Shown one piece after another: positions 1 to 6,973 of a stretch of DNA of 13,362 nucleotides. The notes under the pieces were generated by a model. That model saw nothing but the letters and a program-made list of their open reading frames with translations. It did not search any database and was not told the DNA's origin. Within the stretch, counting starts at the first letter, position 1. Each line of letters starts with the position of its first letter. The position numbers and the translations under genes were made by a program. Source of the stretch: DATHWB01 sp040902855 (GTDB taxonomy: Bacteria > Actinomycetota > Acidimicrobiia > Spongiisociales > ZC4RG35); assembly GCA_040902855.1 (NCBI GenBank), contig JBBDWN010000160.1, positions 1 to 13,362 of the forward strand, in the 5' to 3' direction.

Positions 1-53
1 GATCGAGATACTCCGGCTGAGCCCCCTTCTCCGACCGACAGGCTGACCGGAGC

Positions 54-797
54 ATGCGGGTTCTTTTCGCAGGCGACTGGCATGCCGGAACCTCCTTCGC
101 GATCGACACCATCGACTTGGCGGCGGACCGCGGGATCGATCGGATCGTCCAGGTGGGAGATTTCGGCTTCTGGCCCCGGTTCGATCAGGGCGCCGCATTC
201 CTCCGAGCAGTGTCCGAACATGCGGTAGATCGGGGGGTCGCCTTGTGGTTCTGCGACGGCAACCACGAAGACCACGACTCGCTCCCGCATGACGAGCGCC
301 TCGAACCTCTCGAGGTGGCCCCGTCGGTGTTCTGGGTCCCCCGCGGTGCAGTGATCCAGTGGGCCGGGAGACGGCTGCTCTTCTTCGGCGGCGCCGTGTC
401 GATCGATCAGGACAGCCGACTGGCGGGATGGACATGGTTCGCAGACGAGATTCCGTCCGAATCGGCGTGGCGGCGGGCGCTGGCAGTCGGTCGAGTCGAC
501 GTCGTCGTTGCTCACGACACCGTCCCGGGGATGCCCGTCAAAGGACTTCCTCCCCTGTCGATCCCGTGGTCGGCGCGACGCCGGGCGCGGGAGCATCGCG
601 GGCGCCTGGCTGAGCTGCGTGACACGGTGACCCCTGCTCTCTGGGTACACGGCCACTGGCATCAACGAGCCAGCGCCAACATCACCGAGACCAGATTCGA
701 GAGCCTGGGACACGACCGCGGTCCTCTGGCGGACTCGATTCTGGAAGTCGACCTCGACGACCTCCCTGAACAGCCGCGCATTTCCTCGTCCGGTTAG
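54..797 (+). CDS. Calcineurin-like metallophosphoesterase
   Basis: A 247-residue protein with the full set of calcineurin-like phosphoesterase metal-binding motifs in the right order: GDWH (D8, H10), VGDFG (D36), DGNHED (N70, H71), VVAHD (H154) and HGHWH (H201, H203). These residues normally hold two metal ions that hydrolyse a phosphomono- or diester. The segment FGGAVSID (about 111-118) is typical of small stand-alone phosphatases of this superfamily found in actinobacteria and their phages. There is no signal peptide or membrane segment, so it should be cytosolic. The substrate cannot be told from sequence. The ATG at 54 has only a poorly spaced GGAG just before it; it is chosen because the protein begins directly with the first beta strand (MRVLFAGD), as in relatives. 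Its TAG stop forms part of the probable -10 box of the next gene. Confidence is high for the family and low for the biological role. Confidence 0.9.
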   Translation: MRVLFAGDWHAGTSFAIDTIDLAADRGIDRIVQVGDFGFWPRFDQGAAFLRAVSEHAVDRGVALWFCDGNHEDHDSLPHDERLEPLEVAPSVFWVPRGAVIQWAGRRLLFFGGAVSIDQDSRLAGWTWFADEIPSESAWRRALAVGRVDVVVAHDTVPGMPVKGLPPLSIPWSARRRAREHRGRLAELRDTVTPALWVHGHWHQRASANITETRFESLGHDRGPLADSILEVDLDDLPEQPRISSSG

Positions 798-800
798 GGT
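795..800 (+). promoter_or_regulatory. -10 box (TAGGGT) for leaderless gene at 808
   Basis: TAGGGT lies 7 nt before the GTG at 808 and there is no Shine-Dalgarno sequence in between. A TANNNT box at this distance puts the transcription start on the start codon itself, the leaderless arrangement common in actinobacteria. The first three bases are also the stop codon of the preceding gene. No convincing -35 box is visible. Confidence 0.5.
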
Positions 801-807
801 CAGACCC

Positions 808-1212
808 GTGATCTCGGTGCCTCTCGCCAAACAGCTTCGAGCTGCAGGGCTGGACTGGCAGCCGCGACGATTCGACTTCTTCCACATCCCCGACCGCGAC
901 CTCGACGAGCGAGTCTTTGTCATCGCCGACCTCTCCGTCGACGTCCAGCCGCTCGCCGACGGGATCGCGGCGATCACCTTCAACGGGGCTGTCGAGTGGT
1001 CACTCGACTACATCCTCCAACAGGACGTCGTGTGGATGCCGACCGAGGCACAGCTTCGGTCCTTGTTGGGCGATCGCATCACGTCGCTCCAGCGCAGCGA
1101 AGATGGCTGGATCTGCGTCGTCGACCACCCGGTTGAACGACACGATGCGGCAACTGCCTCCGATGCGTACGGCAAGGCCCTCCTGGCAATCCTCACCGGG
1201 GCGCGCGAGTAG
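808..1212 (+). CDS. Small conserved actinobacterial protein of unknown function
   Basis: A 134-residue acidic soluble protein. I recognise the general pattern (start MISVPLAKQLRAAGLDW, then HIPDRDLDERVFVIADLSVD, an FNGAVEWSLD block and WMPTEAQLRSLLG) from a family that is widespread in actinobacteria. It is often labelled a CpaE-like pilus assembly protein in databases, although it has no P-loop and is far too short for CpaE, so that label should not be trusted. No catalytic motif, signal peptide or membrane helix is visible. The GTG at 808 is supported by the family-typical N-terminus and by a -10 box 7 nt upstream. It lies 10 nt after the metallophosphoesterase stop. Such proteins look like small monodomain binding or regulatory proteins, but I do not assign a function. 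Confidence 0.8.
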   Translation: MISVPLAKQLRAAGLDWQPRRFDFFHIPDRDLDERVFVIADLSVDVQPLADGIAAITFNGAVEWSLDYILQQDVVWMPTEAQLRSLLGDRITSLQRSEDGWICVVDHPVERHDAATASDAYGKALLAILTGARE

Positions 1213-1269
1213 CCGTCCGGCAACCCGCAGATGAACGTCCGGTGACATGCAGCGGGCACGACGGACAAG

Positions 1270-1275
1270 TAAGTT
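1270..1275 (+). promoter_or_regulatory. Possible -10 box (TAAGTT) of the peptide importer operon
   Basis: TAAGTT fits the TANNNT pattern seen before other genes here. A transcript starting about 7 nt downstream would begin at the foot of the stem-loop at 1282-1301. No good -35 box is present at the usual distance. The only similar hexamer, GTGACA at 1242-1247, is 22 nt away, which is too far. This is a weak prediction. Confidence 0.35.
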
Positions 1276-1281
1276 GGTGTC

Positions 1282-1301
1282 AGCCCGCGTCTGCGCGGGC
1301 T
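1282..1301 (+). other. 5'-leader stem-loop before the substrate-binding gene
   Basis: AGCCCGCG and CGCGGGCT form a perfect 8-bp GC-rich stem around a TCTG loop. It ends 7 nt before the Shine-Dalgarno sequence, so it leaves the ribosome site free. If transcription starts near 1282 it would be a 5'-terminal hairpin, a structure known to protect mRNA from decay. The function is inferred. Confidence 0.5.
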
Positions 1302-1308
1302 CCATATC

Positions 1309-1314
1309 AGGAGG
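1309..1314 (+). promoter_or_regulatory. Strong Shine-Dalgarno AGGAGG fixing the start at 1319
   Basis: AGGAGG followed by AAAC and then ATG. This perfect site decides the start of the substrate-binding lipoprotein at 1319, where a clean signal peptide begins, rather than the in-frame ATG at 1247. Confidence 0.85.
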
Positions 1315-1318
1315 AAAC

Positions 1319-3019
1319 ATGAAACGAATACGTTGGGTCGCGCTCTTTGCGATCTTCAGCATGATCGTGGCTGCGTGTGGAGGCGACACCGCCGAGGACA
1401 CGACCACGACCGCCGCTGAAACGACGACTACTGCAGCAGACACGACGACGACGGCTCCGGCAGAGCCGAGCGTGGACTTTGAAGGTCTCACCCTCGACGC
1501 CGGGGGCTGTGACTACGGAGGCAAGGTCGAATCGATCGTTGCCGTCGACGAGTTCACCGTCGCGTTCAATCTCTGCTCGCCTGACCCGGCCTTCATGCAG
1601 AAGGCGGCCTTCACTCCGTTCGGCATCCAGCCGCAGGAGCACCTGGAGGCCACCGGTGGCGCTCCGCTCGACAACCCGATCGGCACCGGTCCGTTCGTGC
1701 TCGATCAGTGGGACCGTGGCAACCAGATCGTGTTCTCGGCCAACCGTGACTACTACGGCCAACAGCCTGCCTTCGACACCCTCGTGTACCGCTGGGCAAC
1801 CGAAGGCGCCCAGCGTCTGCTGGAGCTGCAGTCCGGGAACGTTGACATGATCACGAACCCCTCGCCGGAGGACTTCGAGACCATCCAAGGTGATGCGAAC
1901 CTGCAGTTCATCCCGATCGCCAACCCCAACGTGTTCTACGTCGGGTTCACGAACACGTTCGCGCCGTTCGACGACGTCAACGTCCGTCAGGCGATCGCCA
2001 TGGGCATCGACCGGCAGCGTCTGATCGACAACTTCTACCCGGCTGGTTCGACGGTCCCCACGCACTTCACACCGTGCACGATCGAGAATGCCTGTCAGGG
2101 CGACGCCTGGTACGACTTCGATCCGGAAGCCGCTCGCCAGATGCTGGCCGACGCCGGCTTCCCGGACGGATTCGAGACCACGATCTCGTACCGTGACGTG
2201 TTCCGTGTGTATCTGCCGGATCCGGGCGCGGTCGCAGTGGAGATCCAGACCCAGCTCGAAGAGAACCTGGGCATCACGGCCGAAGTCATCCAGATGGAAT
2301 CGGGTGATTTCATCGAGCAGTCCACCACGGGCAACCTCGACGGAATCCACCTGTTGGGTTGGGGTGCGGACTACCCGCACGTCACCAACTTCCTCGACTT
2401 CCACTTCGGGGCGGACAACCCGCAGTTCGGAGCCGCTCACCCGGAGATCTACGAGCCGCTGGCAACCGCCTCCGGTATCGCTGATCCGGCAGAAGCTGCT
2501 CCCCTCTACGAAGAAGCCAACAACGCCATCAGGGAACTCGTCCCGATGATCCCGATGGCTCATGGTGCTGCCGGCTCGGCCGCACTGGCTTCGGTGGACG
2601 GTGCGCACTATCCGCCGTTCGGTGCTCCCCAGTTCGAGTTCATGGACCCGGGCAAGGACACCTTCGTCTACATGCAGAACAACGAGCCCATCTCGCTGTA
2701 CTGCGCCGACGAGACTGACGGCGAGTCGCTTTCACCCTGCCAGCAGGTGGTGGAGCCACTGTTCAGCTATGCCACCGACTCGGGCGAAGTCGTCCCCCGT
2801 CTGGCAACGGCATGTGAACCCAACGACGACCTGACCGTGTGGACGTGCTCGCTGCGCACCGGCGTGACGTTCCACGACGGATCCAGCTTCGACGCCAACG
2901 ACGTCGTGTTCTCATGGTCTGTGGCACTCGACGCCGCCAACCCGCTCCATGTGGGCAACACCGGTGGTTTCGACTACTACGCATACCTGTGGGGCGGCCT
3001 CATCAACGCTGAAGGCTGA
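1319..3019 (+). CDS. Family-5 (peptide-type) ABC substrate-binding lipoprotein, circularly permuted
   Basis: This 566-residue protein is the extracytoplasmic ligand-binding part of the importer encoded downstream. Residues 1-20 are a lipoprotein signal with lipobox VAAC (lipid Cys20), followed by a Thr-rich linker (27-50). The SBP family-5 motifs are present in abnormal order. First comes the middle/C-terminal body: VESIVAVDEFTVAFNL (70-85), IGTGPF (121-126), VRQAIAMGIDR (222-232) and LGWGADYP (346-353). Then comes the part that normally opens the protein: DTFVYMQNNEPISLYC (447-462), VVEPLFSY (477-484) and LRTGVTFHDG with DANDVVFSW (512-533), followed by the stop. Moving residues 444-566 in front of 51-443 gives a conventional protein of about 516 residues. 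Eight mature cysteines fall in sequence-close pairs (64/86, 253/259, 462/474, 499/510), suggesting disulfides. A strong hairpin follows the stop. The ligand is unknown; peptides are the family default. An assembly chimera is possible but unlikely, because signal, junction, stop and terminator are all intact. Confidence 0.92.
   Translation: MKRIRWVALFAIFSMIVAACGGDTAEDTTTTAAETTTTAADTTTTAPAEPSVDFEGLTLDAGGCDYGGKVESIVAVDEFTVAFNLCSPDPAFMQKAAFTPFGIQPQEHLEATGGAPLDNPIGTGPFVLDQWDRGNQIVFSANRDYYGQQPAFDTLVYRWATEGAQRLLELQSGNVDMITNPSPEDFETIQGDANLQFIPIANPNVFYVGFTNTFAPFDDVNVRQAIAMGIDRQRLIDNFYPAGSTVPTHFTPCTIENACQGDAWYDFDPEAARQMLADAGFPDGFETTISYRDVFRVYLPDPGAVAVEIQTQLEENLGITAEVIQMESGDFIEQSTTGNLDGIHLLGWGADYPHVTNFLDFHFGADNPQFGAAHPEIYEPLATASGIADPAEAAPLYEEANNAIRELVPMIPMAHGAAGSAALASVDGAHYPPFGAPQFEFMDPGKDTFVYMQNNEPISLYCADETDGESLSPCQQVVEPLFSYATDSGEVVPRLATACEPNDDLTVWTCSLRTGVTFHDGSSFDANDVVFSWSVALDAANPLHVGNTGGFDYYAYLWGGLINAEG
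1397..1459 (+). repeat. Three 21-bp repeats encoding a [DE]TTTTA(A/P) linker
   Basis: Residues 27-47 of the lipoprotein are three heptads, DTTTTAA, ETTTTAA and DTTTTAP. The codons differ between copies, so the repeat is stronger in protein than in DNA. Thr-rich tethers of this kind between lipid Cys and folded domain are common in acidimicrobial lipoproteins. Confidence 0.8.
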
Positions 3020-3034
3020 TCCACACCGAACCCA

Positions 3035-3062
3035 AAGGGGAGCGCCTTCGGGCGCTCCCCTT
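3035..3062 (+). terminator. Stem-loop between substrate-binding and permease genes
   Basis: AAGGGGAGCGCC, loop TTCG, then GGCGCTCCCCTT form a perfect 12-bp stem closed by a C(UUCG)G tetraloop, which is exceptionally stable. It begins 15 nt after the substrate-binding stop and ends 18 nt before the permease start. There is no long T run (CTACTCTCCC follows), so it is probably a partial terminator or mRNA-stabilising structure. Such an element would keep binding-protein mRNA more abundant than permease mRNA. Confidence 0.75.
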
Positions 3063-3080
3063 CTACTCTCCCCTCCACTC

Positions 3081-4160
3081 TTGACTTCCTACATCGTCCG
3101 CCGCGTTCTCCTCGCCATCCCGGTGGTGCTCGGGCTCTTCGTCGTCACGTTCTTTCTCGTACGGCTGATTCCGGGTGATCCGTGCACCGCGATGTTGGGA
3201 GAGCGCGCCAGCGAAGAGGCATGCGCCAGCTTCGATGCCCGCTACGGCCTGGACGAGCCAATCCCCGTCCAGCTCGGCGTGTACATCCAGAACACGTTGC
3301 AGGGTGATCTCGGTCAGTCGCTGCAATCGTCGCGACCGGTCACCCAGGTGATGGTCGACCGCATGCCTCTCACCATCGAACTGACCGCCTCCGCCCTCTT
3401 CCTGGCGGTACTCATCGGCATTCCGCTCGGTCTGATCTCTGCGCGTCGCCACAACTCACTCGTCGACGTCGGCACGATGACGTTCGCCAACATCGGAGTG
3501 TCGATGCCAGTCTTCTGGCTTGGCCTCCTCCTCCAATATCTCTTCGCGCTCATCCTGAAGGACACGTTCCTCGCGCTTCCCCCATCGGGGCGGCTCAGTG
3601 CCGGGGTCATTCCCATCCCGTTCTACGAGGTGTGGGGCTGGGCGGTAAACGAGGACACCCTGAGCGGCGGGTTCCTGGAGTTTCTCGGGAAGCTGGTGAT
3701 CCCCAACTCCATCATCACCGGCAACTGGACGGTCCTGTCCGATGCCGTTCGCCACCTCATCCTTCCTGCCATCGCGCTGGCAACCATCCCATTGGCCATC
3801 ATCGCCCGCATCACCCGCTCGGCGTTGCTCGAAGTGCTCAGCCGTGACTACATCCGCACTGCGCGGGCCAAGGGCGCAATGGAGCGCAGGGTCGTCGCCA
3901 AGCATGCCTTCCGCAACGCGATGCTTCCGGTGGTGACGATCGTCGGGCTCCAGCTCGGACTGCTCCTCGGCGGCGCCGTCCTCACCGAGACCGTCTTCAA
4001 CCTGTCAGGCGTCGGAAAGACTCTGTTCGAAGCCATCACCGCCAGGGACTACGCCGTCATCCAGGGTTTCGTGGTGGTGATCGCCACGGGTTACGTGATC
4101 ATCAATCTGTTGGTTGACATCAGCTACGGCTGGCTCGATCCGAGGATCCGATACGAATGA
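3081..4160 (+). CDS. dppB: Oligopeptide/dipeptide ABC transporter permease (B subunit)
   Basis: A 359-residue inner-membrane protein and one half of the importer channel. Likely helices are at about 9-29, 101-121, 136-158, 225-245, 282-304 and 326-347. PGDP (31-34) after helix 1 is a family hallmark. The cytoplasmic coupling (EAA) loop is DYIRTARAKGAMERRVVAKH (256-275). The C-terminus SYGWLDPRIRY is also typical. A loop of about 40 residues (about 183-222) between helices 3 and 4 makes it longer than classical OppB/DppB. The TTG at 3081 is chosen because MTSYIVRRVLLAIPVVLG matches the family N-terminus. The only longer in-frame start (ATG 2949) would overlap the lipoprotein gene by 70 nt and translate through the hairpin. 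No Shine-Dalgarno precedes the TTG, so initiation may be weak. Its stop overlaps the ATG of the C subunit (ATGA). Whether it is dpp or opp cannot be decided. Confidence 0.93.
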   Translation: MTSYIVRRVLLAIPVVLGLFVVTFFLVRLIPGDPCTAMLGERASEEACASFDARYGLDEPIPVQLGVYIQNTLQGDLGQSLQSSRPVTQVMVDRMPLTIELTASALFLAVLIGIPLGLISARRHNSLVDVGTMTFANIGVSMPVFWLGLLLQYLFALILKDTFLALPPSGRLSAGVIPIPFYEVWGWAVNEDTLSGGFLEFLGKLVIPNSIITGNWTVLSDAVRHLILPAIALATIPLAIIARITRSALLEVLSRDYIRTARAKGAMERRVVAKHAFRNAMLPVVTIVGLQLGLLLGGAVLTETVFNLSGVGKTLFEAITARDYAVIQGFVVVIATGYVIINLLVDISYGWLDPRIRYE

Positions 4161-4956
4161 CCGACCGACCCAANNNNNNNNNNNNNNNNNNNNNNNNNNN
4201 NNNNNNNNNNNNNNNNNNNNNNNNNNNNNNNNNNNNNNNNNNNNNNNNNNNNNNNNNNNNNNNNNNNNNNNNNCCGACAAGCCCCAGCACATCCTGGGAG
4301 TCGACGGCAACGTGCGCGATCAGTTCTCCCGCATCATCTACGGATCGCGGGTGAGCCTCACTCTCGGCATCTCGACGGTGACCATCGCCATCCTGATCGG
4401 AGCGACGATCGGTGCGGTGGCCGGGTACGCCGCCGGTTGGGTCGACAACCTCCTCATGCGGATCATGGACGTCGTACTCGGCTTTCCCGGATTTCTGCTG
4501 GCGATCGCCATCGTCGCCGCATTGGGACCGGGCCTGCGAAACACGCTGATCGCCCTGGCGATCGTCACGATTCCGCAATACGCCCGCGTCATGCGCGCCT
4601 CGGTGCTGTCGATCAAAGACATCGACTATGTGGCCGCCTCCCGGGCATTGGGAGCGTCGTCGACTCGCATCCTTCTCACCCGGATCGCACCGAACGCCAT
4701 CACCCCGCTCATCGTGCTCGGGACCCTGGGGATCGCATCGGCGATTCTCGAGGCCGCAGGGCTCGGCTTCCTCGGATTGGGCGCCCAGCCGCCCCAGGCC
4801 GAGTGGGGGACAATGCTCGCCGCCAACCGCAACCGGGTCTTCTCCGATCCTCACCTGGTCTTCTTCCCCGGTCTGGCGATCATGATCACCGTGCTCGGCT
4901 TCAACCTGATGGGCGACGGCCTGCGCGACGCAATGGACCCGACGCTCAATGACTGA
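4157..4956 (+). CDS. dppC: Oligopeptide/dipeptide ABC transporter permease (C subunit), interrupted by assembly gap
   Basis: This is the second channel subunit. The start (ATG 4157, reading MTDRP) overlaps the B-subunit stop by 4 nt; the sequence is then lost in the 100-N gap. After the gap the family pattern resumes: PQHILGVDGNVRDQFSRIIY (normally a GRD sequence, here VRD), several hydrophobic helices, the coupling loop DYVAASRALGASSTRILLTR near 4624-4683, and the conserved tail LGFNLMGDGLRDAMDPT. The sequence from HILG to the stop, about 223 residues, matches the full C-terminal part of DppC. About 65-75 residues are therefore missing in the gap. The two pieces are in different frames as written, because the N count is a placeholder. 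The stop overlaps the next ATG by 8 nt. The gene is probably intact in the organism. Confidence 0.88.
4174..4273. other. Scaffold gap of exactly 100 N
   Basis: There are one hundred N inside the C-subunit permease. A round 100 is the usual placeholder for unknown length. For the two gene pieces to share one frame, the true length must leave remainder 2 when divided by 3, which 100 does not. Comparison with normal DppC length suggests about 200 nt. Confidence 0.97.
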
Positions 4957-5950
4957 CGAAGCACTCCTCCAGGTCGAAGGACTCGCCACCCACTTTCACA
5001 CCCGGGGAGGAGTGGTCAAGGCAGTCGACGAAGTCACGTTCTCGGTGCGACGGGGCGAGGTGCTCGGGATCGTCGGTGAGTCAGGCTGCGGCAAGTCGGT
5101 CACCGCCCTCTCGATCCTCGGTCTGGTACCCCACCCGGGCCGCATCGAGCGGGGACGAGTCCTCTTCGACGGCGCAGACCTCAGCGAACTGTCCAACCGG
5201 GAGCTGTCACAGATCCGGGGGGACCGGATTTCGATGATCTTCCAACAGCCCTCCTCGGCGCTCAACCCGGTGATGACCGCAGGACTGCAGATCGAAGAGG
5301 TGTACGAACTGCACCGGGAGATGACCGAGGACGTGCGGGAGGACAAGGCGACCGAGATGCTTGCCCGGGTCGGCATCCCCGATCCCGGGCGGCGAGCGAC
5401 GTCGTACCCGCACGAGCTGTCCGGCGGGATGGCCCAGCGGGTGATGATCGCCATGGCGCTCGCCTGCGAACCCGACCTCCTGATCGCCGATGAGCCCACG
5501 ACTGCGCTCGACGTCACCATCCAGGCACAGATCCTCGACCTGATGCGGGCGTTACAGACCGAGTCCAACACGGCCGTGGTCCTCATCACCCACGATCTCG
5601 GCGTGGTGGCCGAGATGGCAGATCGGGTGGCGGTCATGTACGCCGGTCAGATCGTCGAGGAGACCGACGTGCACACGCTGTTCTCCGACCCCAAGCATCC
5701 ATACACCCAGGGACTGCTGGGCTCGATCCCCGTTCTGGGAGAGGTGAAAGACGAGCTGGAGACCATCCCCGGCGTGGTTCCGTCGCTGGTGGACCTCCCC
5801 ACCGGCTGCCGCTTCGCCTCCCGCTGCAAGGCGCGCGTGGAACATGAGCTCACCATCTGCACCGAGATCGCGCCCGAATTGATCCCGGTGGCAGACAAGC
5901 ATGGAGTGCGGTGCTGGTTGTACGACGACGAGCACGGGGTGGACCTGTGA
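4949..5950 (+). CDS. dppD: Oligopeptide/dipeptide ABC transporter ATP-binding protein (D subunit)
   Basis: A 333-residue cytosolic ATPase that powers the importer. All nucleotide-binding motifs are present: Walker A GESGCGKS (43-50), Q-loop FQQPSSALNP (98-107), signature LSGGMAQR (157-164), Walker B LLIADEP (177-183) with catalytic Glu182, and H-loop His215 (THD). Residues about 245-333 are the C-terminal extension specific to peptide importers (KHPYTQGLL, then GCRFASRC and VRCWL). It holds four cysteines (287, 293, 304, 322), the pattern that in mycobacterial OppD is reported to bind an iron-sulfur cluster. The ATG at 4949 overlaps the C-subunit stop by 8 nt, indicating translational coupling. 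The gene ends in a 4-nt overlap with the F subunit. Length and motif spacing are normal. Confidence 0.95.
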   Translation: MTDEALLQVEGLATHFHTRGGVVKAVDEVTFSVRRGEVLGIVGESGCGKSVTALSILGLVPHPGRIERGRVLFDGADLSELSNRELSQIRGDRISMIFQQPSSALNPVMTAGLQIEEVYELHREMTEDVREDKATEMLARVGIPDPGRRATSYPHELSGGMAQRVMIAMALACEPDLLIADEPTTALDVTIQAQILDLMRALQTESNTAVVLITHDLGVVAEMADRVAVMYAGQIVEETDVHTLFSDPKHPYTQGLLGSIPVLGEVKDELETIPGVVPSLVDLPTGCRFASRCKARVEHELTICTEIAPELIPVADKHGVRCWLYDDEHGVDL

Positions 5951-6939
5951 CCGAGACGCTCGTCAAGGTGCGCGACCTGCGCAAGTACTTCCCGGTCCGC
6001 GGCGGGGTTCTCCAACGCACGATCGGCCAAGTGCAGGCCGTCGACGGCGTCGATCTCGACGTCTACCGAGGTGAGACGCTCGGCCTCGTCGGCGAGTCGG
6101 GATGCGGGAAGACCACGCTTGGACGGATGCTCGTCCAACTCCTCGAACCCACCTCCGGCACCATCGAATTCGAAGGCAGCGACGTCACCCACCTCAAAGG
6201 GGCGGAACTCGACAGTTACCGTCGCAATGCCCAGATCATCTTTCAGGACCCGTTCGCCTCCCTCGACCCGCGTACCCCGATCGGCAACTCGGTCGGTGAA
6301 GGTCTCAGGATCCACGGCGTCGACAAGGACGAACGTCAGACCCGGGTGGGGGACATGCTGGAGATGGTGGGATTGGAGAGAAGCCACGCCGGCCGGTATC
6401 CCCACGAGTTCTCCGGCGGACAGCGGCAACGGGTGGGCATCGCCCGGGCACTGATCCTGAAGCCGAAGTTCGTCGTCGCAGACGAACCGGTTTCCGCCCT
6501 CGACGTCTCGGTGCAGGCTCAGGTGCTCAATCTGCTCAAAGAACTCCAAGACGAACTCGACCTCACCGTGGTCTTCGTCGCCCACAACCTCGCCGTTGTC
6601 GAGCACATCTCCGACCGGGTCGCCGTGATGTATCTGGGTCGGGTAGTGGAGATCACGGACCGCACGTCGTTGTACGAGCGTCCGCTCCACCCTTACACCG
6701 AGGCATTGTTCTCGGCCATCCCGATTCCCGATCCGAGCCGCCGCAAGGAACGCCAGGTCCTGCAAGGCGAGATTCCCTCCCCGCTGAACCCTCCCGACGG
6801 GTGCAATTTCCATCCCCGCTGTCCCATCGCCGAGAAGGGACTGTGCGACATCGAGGTTCCGCTGCTCAAACCCCCGCCGGAGGGCGGCAATCACTTGGCG
6901 GCCTGTCATCTGCGCACCGGCGCGGCCGCGGTTCGTTGA
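5947..6939 (+). CDS. dppF: Oligopeptide/dipeptide ABC transporter ATP-binding protein (F subunit)
   Basis: A 330-residue partner ATPase of the D subunit; the two would form a heterodimer under the B and C permeases. Motifs are Walker A GESGCGKT (49-56), Q-loop IIFQDPFASLDPR (97-109), signature FSGGQRQR (155-162), Walker B FVVADEP (175-181) with Glu180, and H-loop His213 (AHN). The C-terminal peptide-importer extension (HPYTEALFSAIP, GCNFHPRCP) has cysteines 286, 292, 300 and 320, again a four-Cys set. The start is the GTG at 5947, within a GTGA overlap with the preceding stop. It gives the normal family N-terminus (KVRDLRKYFPVRGG) and is preferred over the in-frame ATG at 5911. This is the last gene of the importer operon. 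The next gene follows after 34 nt and has its own probable promoter. Confidence 0.95.
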   Translation: MTETLVKVRDLRKYFPVRGGVLQRTIGQVQAVDGVDLDVYRGETLGLVGESGCGKTTLGRMLVQLLEPTSGTIEFEGSDVTHLKGAELDSYRRNAQIIFQDPFASLDPRTPIGNSVGEGLRIHGVDKDERQTRVGDMLEMVGLERSHAGRYPHEFSGGQRQRVGIARALILKPKFVVADEPVSALDVSVQAQVLNLLKELQDELDLTVVFVAHNLAVVEHISDRVAVMYLGRVVEITDRTSLYERPLHPYTEALFSAIPIPDPSRRKERQVLQGEIPSPLNPPDGCNFHPRCPIAEKGLCDIEVPLLKPPPEGGNHLAACHLRTGAAAVR

Positions 6940-6961
6940 CCGGTCGCTTCGGCGCGCTGTT

Positions 6962-6967
6962 TAGCCT
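6962..6967 (+). promoter_or_regulatory. -10 box (TAGCCT) for leaderless gene at 6974
   Basis: TAGCCT lies 6 nt before the GTG at 6974, with no Shine-Dalgarno in the 34-nt spacer. This suggests an independent, leaderless transcript for the exporter rather than readthrough from the importer operon alone. Confidence 0.5.
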
Positions 6968-6973
6968 CCTGTC

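Noticed and set aside
1247..1318. Longer start of the lipoprotein at ATG 1247
   Set aside because: It would bury the signal peptide 24 residues inside, while a perfect ribosome site precedes ATG 1319.
1397..1459. CRISPR-like or satellite DNA repeat
   Set aside because: The repeats are in-frame Thr-rich codons with synonymous differences and no spacers. They encode a lipoprotein linker.
1307..2608. Long open frame (433 codons) on the minus strand opposite the lipoprotein gene
   Set aside because: It mirrors a well-supported gene with signal peptide, ribosome site and family motifs. Its composition (Arg/Val/Asp-rich, no motif) is typical of antisense shadows in GC-rich DNA.
5647..6909. Minus-strand open frame of 420 codons opposite the importer ATPases
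   Set aside because: It overlaps two complete ATPases with all catalytic motifs. The antisense product shows no recognisable domain and no start signal.
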